In this document: positions 61,474 to 64,000 of the stretch, piece after piece
Position numbering within the stretch: position 1 is the first letter of the stretch
How the letters are laid out: the number at the start of each line of letters is the position of its first letter
Made by a program: the position numbers and the translations under genes
Source of the DNA: Deltaproteobacteria bacterium
Lineage (GTDB): Bacteria > Desulfobacterota > Binatia > Binatales > Binataceae
Assembly (NCBI GenBank): GCA_021780225.1
Contig: JAJXZF010000039.1
Span: forward strand, 105,912 to 169,911
DNA length: 64,000 bases
Reading direction: 5' to 3'
Notes under the pieces: model-generated
Databases searched by the model: none
Told to the model about the DNA's origin: nothing
The model's input: the letters and a program-made list of their open reading frames with translations, nothing else

Positions 61474-61847
61474 TCATAAGCAGAGTCGGTTGATGTTTTG
61501 CCCATGGCGGGGCGGTGGAGCAAGGGGACGGGCCGCGGAACCCCAAACTTGCTCAAGCGGAGCGTCCTCTTGTTGGTCTGCAAACTCCTTCGGCGTCCGT
61601 GCTCCGAGGCTCGAATGCGAACGGCGCCAGTTGTAATCGCACCGCCACGACTCGATGGTCGCGCGCGCCTCCGCTCCTGAGCCAACTCCCGCAGCCGCTT
61701 TCGTATGGCCGTGTCGTCCGCTCGTTTGGGCCGATGGCGCAGAACCGAAGGATCGATCCGCACCAGCCTGCACGCGCGCCGCTGGCTCAGCCCGTGACGC
61801 TCCATCACCTTGATTACCGCCTCTCGTTGCGCCGCAGGCTTCAGACG
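61474..61847 (-). pseudogene. IS3-type orfB remnant, catalytic core deleted
   Basis: The N-terminal part (MERHGLSQRRACRLVRIDPS...KRLRELAQERR) and the C-terminal part (RATIESWRCDYNWRRSHSSL) of an IS3 transposase are joined near 61668 with loss of the DDE region in between and a change of frame. In an intact element orfB is expressed by a -1 frameshift at the orfA slip site 61847-61853. Confidence 0.85.
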
Positions 61848-62107
61848 TTTTTTCCGAGCAGGTCCCTGAGCGCCGCGTTGTCGAGCATGGCTTCCGCGAG
61901 CAACTTCTTGAGCCGGCGGTTTTCATCCTCCAGATTCTTGAGCCGCGGCGCATCCGACACTTCTATGCCGCCGTACCTGGCCTTCCACTTGTAAAACGTT
62001 GCGTCCGAGATCCCGTGGCGCCGGCACACCTCGCCGGTCGCCGCTTCCGCTTCAGGCTCGCGCAAGATCCCAAGGATATGTTCCTCGCTGAACCTGCTCC
62101 GCCGCAT
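61841..62107 (-). CDS. IS3-type orfA (transposase N-terminal HTH part)
   Basis: An 88-residue protein: MRRSRFSEEHILGILREPEA, then VCRRHGISDATFYKWKARYG (helix-turn-helix) and a leucine-zipper part (RLKNLEDENRRLKKLLAEAM). Near its 3' end the mRNA reads GGA AAA AAC, the classic A_AAA_AAC slippery site for IS3 frameshifting. Confidence 0.9.
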   Translation of the reverse strand: MRRSRFSEEHILGILREPEAEAATGEVCRRHGISDATFYKWKARYGGIEVSDAPRLKNLEDENRRLKKLLAEAMLDNAALRDLLGKNV

Positions 62108-62339
62108 CTGTCCGTCTCCTTCGCGTGACGGACTCTACCTCGAAACGCGGGGATATTCAGGGTGCAAGCCACCAGCAACAGCCGCACTCGCCGCTCGGCT
62201 ACCAACCGCCGGCGCTCAAGGCGATCGACCTGCCGCCTTTCAATTCAACCGCGCCGCTTGCAGGCTCATCGGATACTAACTTATCAACTGGCACTAAAGA
62301 TCGGGCGCACCAGAGCGTTATGAAGCGAAATCCCGGCTT

Positions 62340-63869
62340 TCACCAATTCGATTGCCTGTCGGGACGGTAAATCTCGGCGGAGTTGAGGCTGGCGCCATTA
62401 CCATCTTCTCCGCCGGCAAAGAGGACGGCGCCATCGTCCAGCCTGACGACGGCATAATTATGCCGCGGTTTATCCATATTGCCGGTGAGACGAAAACTGT
62501 CGCTGGCCGGATCGAAGATTTCAGCGCTGGAAAAAAAATCGCGGCCGCCCGCAATCAGTACCTGGCCGCTATCCAACAAGGTCACGCTGGGGTAGCATCG
62601 ATCCCCAATTATAGGTTTCCCTGCGATCGAAAACTTGGCCGTTTTTGGATCGTAAATTTCCGCGATATCGCCCGCGTCGTAGGCGCCACCCACGACGAAC
62701 ACCCTCCCATCCTTCAGAGTCGTCGCTGAGGGAAAGCAGCGTCTAACCGCCATATTGCCCGTACGTTGAAGCAGCCGCGTCGCAGGATCGTAGATCCACG
62801 CCTCCGCCGAATTTTGTTCGGACAACCCCAGACTACATCCGCCGAACAGCACAACTCTGCCGTCCTTCATGGCCACCGCCTGAGCTCCGTAAGTCGGGGC
62901 TTGAACGCCTGACAGCGTTTTACCGCCAGCAACGTCGTATAGTTCGTCCGGGCAACTGCGCACCATCGAAGCCATGCGGCCGCCGCTATTGTTGACCTCG
63001 CCACCATAGAAAAAGATTAAATTCGATTTTAGCGCGATCGCTTTCCGTCCGGGGCAGCCGACTGAATACGCAGCGGTCCCGTTTCGGGTCATGACTCTGC
63101 GCAACGGATCGTAAAGATCGACTTCGCCCGTGTATTTCAATATTACCAAGTCGCCATCTGAGAGTGACGCAGCAAGTTCGCCGGGCTCTTTCATGATCTG
63201 GAACGGAGGCGCGAACTTTCCGGTCCACGGGTTGTATTCTTCTGCGGTGAGGCCCTGCTCATCCGAATAGCTGACGATCAACGCATGTCCGTTGCGCAGA
63301 CGGGCGCCGCGTGCGTCTGCGCGCTCTTCGGTCATCGGGCCAACTGAGGTGAAGGACCCGTGAATACCGCTTCGTCGCGCGAGCAAGGACGCGAGTTCGC
63401 GGCGAGGCGGCGCAATCTGAACGTTAGCGTCGAATCCCGCGAGTGCGGCCTGTCCAACATCTGTCACCGCGCCGGCGATTCGCCGCAAGGCGCCGTTACC
63501 GGTAATTGCGAAGGTCCAAAGCTCCCTCGAATTAATCTTCTGAATCAGGGCAAAGATAAATTTCCCCGTTTGGTCCGCATATAGCCCAATTGGAAACGCA
63601 TCAAGGCGGATCGCCGGTGAGTCGTTAAGCGCACGCAAGGTTCCGTTCGGCTCAATTGCGAACTGATCGATCCGGTGAGCCGCCGCGACGTACAAAAATT
63701 TACCGTGCGGCTCGGCTGCAATCGCTTCTGGCCCCCCGTCGGTATGTGTGACAAGCGAGATCGGGTTAGGTTTGAGGTCGCCGGTCGCCGGATCGACCAA
63801 ATAGCTCCATACGCTGTCTTCTCCACTGTTAGCGATGAACGCAAAAGCGCCCGCCGGTTCCATCGCCAT
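62340..63869 (-). CDS. Two-propeller protein: lactonase-like blades followed by kelch repeats
   Basis: About 509 residues. The N-terminal half has lactonase/YVTN-like blades (MAMEPAGAFAFIANSGEDSV, GPEAIAAEPHGKFLYVAAAH). The C-terminal half has kelch-type repeats such as AVAMKDGRVVLFGGCSLGLS, ATTLKDGRVFVVGGAYDAGD and VTLLDSGQVLIAGGRDFFSS. The start is uncertain: ATG 63869 lies 2 bp after the stop of the preceding partial gene, no signal peptide is seen, and the first blade begins at once. The N-terminus may have been lost by an insertion. The binding partner is unknown. Confidence 0.8.
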   Translation of the reverse strand: MAMEPAGAFAFIANSGEDSVWSYLVDPATGDLKPNPISLVTHTDGGPEAIAAEPHGKFLYVAAAHRIDQFAIEPNGTLRALNDSPAIRLDAFPIGLYADQTGKFIFALIQKINSRELWTFAITGNGALRRIAGAVTDVGQAALAGFDANVQIAPPRRELASLLARRSGIHGSFTSVGPMTEERADARGARLRNGHALIVSYSDEQGLTAEEYNPWTGKFAPPFQIMKEPGELAASLSDGDLVILKYTGEVDLYDPLRRVMTRNGTAAYSVGCPGRKAIALKSNLIFFYGGEVNNSGGRMASMVRSCPDELYDVAGGKTLSGVQAPTYGAQAVAMKDGRVVLFGGCSLGLSEQNSAEAWIYDPATRLLQRTGNMAVRRCFPSATTLKDGRVFVVGGAYDAGDIAEIYDPKTAKFSIAGKPIIGDRCYPSVTLLDSGQVLIAGGRDFFSSAEIFDPASDSFRLTGNMDKPRHNYAVVRLDDGAVLFAGGEDGNGASLNSAEIYRPDRQSNW

Positions 63870-63871
63870 CG

Positions 63872-64000
63872 CTATAGCAGGCTGTTGATAAACGCCTGAA
63901 TTTCGTTTCGGTATAGTTCGTCGAAATGAGTAATCCAGTCGGCGGAGGAACGGGCGCATGCGCGGCGAGGAGCGGCGGCAGCGGGCGATGCTGATGATTA
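63872..64000 (-). CDS. C-terminal end of an unidentified protein, cut by the window edge
   Basis: On the minus strand a frame enters from the right edge and ends ...ARSSADWITHFDELYRNEIQ, AFINSLL and TAG (63872-63874). I do not recognise the family; the ending could be a transposase tail, which would explain the abrupt start of the propeller gene. The competing frame, RPFLRRLDYSFRRTIPKRNS, is an N-terminal extension of the propeller gene and looks less like a protein. Confidence 0.45.

Larger units (their letters stand above)
61453..62166 (-). mobile_element. IS3-family element with internal deletion
   Basis: A 714-bp remnant. The ends are inverted and start TGCACCC on both sides (TGCACCCCAACTTACCCGC left; TGCACCCTGAATATCCCCGC read from the right). 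It contains an intact orfA and an orfB that lost its DDE core. It cannot move unless a transposase is supplied by an intact copy elsewhere. From 62167 to 62339 I see no gene. Confidence 0.8.

Noticed and set aside
1..64000. CRISPR arrays, rRNA genes, complete tRNA genes, riboswitches
   Set aside because: No regularly spaced repeats, no rRNA motifs, only one 28-nt tRNA fragment, and no recognisable riboswitch core was seen by eye.

Overview
The window is high-GC bacterial chromosome with short intergenic gaps, Shine-Dalgarno leaders and many ATGA stop/start overlaps. The gene content is CoA-thioester catabolism with DUF35 partners, a hopanoid-type RND exporter, several two-component proteins, MlaC-like and RND export, and AddAB. 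It fits an uncultured soil or sediment lineage of the Binatota / Desulfobacterota-like / proteobacterial type. That placement is inferred from gene content only, because there is no rRNA or other marker here.

Layout. 1-5.3 kb: a cut thiolase and an HMG-CoA-synthase-like::DUF35 fusion, a hybrid histidine kinase, and small proteins. 5.5-9.9 kb: moaA, a small membrane protein and an HpnN-like RND exporter. 10-18.5 kb: an acyl-CoA block with two thiolase-fold/DUF35 pairs (both thiolase-fold proteins lack the usual cysteine), a CaiB-type CoA-transferase, a DUF169 protein, and a translationally coupled MaoC / acyl-CoA dehydrogenase / MaoC set. 32.4-41.8 kb: rhodanese, OPT transporter, coiled-coil protein, phoU, an NtrC-type regulator beside a sigma-54-like promoter and an mlaC-like gene, and secreted proteins. 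41.7-60.3 kb: a very large hybrid 'kinase' with degenerate catalytic motifs, GST, a GntR regulator beside an RND pump and its adaptor, addAB, and tandem MOSC proteins. 60.3-64 kb: a DUF4239 remnant, a membrane protein, a deleted IS3-type element and a two-propeller protein.

The central discovery is a 13.1 kb integrated element (about 18938-32038). It splits a periplasmic rhodanese gene: removing it between two copies of CGCCATAT rejoins the halves in frame, and the result aligns without a gap to the intact paralogue at 32440-32931. The element carries a HigBA-type toxin-antitoxin pair with a palindromic operator, parts of a Trb/VirB conjugation system, a relaxase, a lysozyme/secreted-protein cassette and a tyrosine recombinase. 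It ends next to the 5' part of a tRNA-Ser. It is decaying: trbE is fused in frame to the integrase; the integrase, trbB and the lysozyme each have one in-frame stop; trbG and a GFA gene are frameshifted; and traG is cut. In the rejoined rhodanese the only further lesion is a TGA exactly at a cysteine that the paralogue keeps, so selenocysteine is a real alternative to decay.

A 205-bp non-coding repeat with inverted ends flanked by TA occurs three times (4644, 15934, 35987) and looks like a MITE. One copy supplies the stop codon of a MaoC gene.
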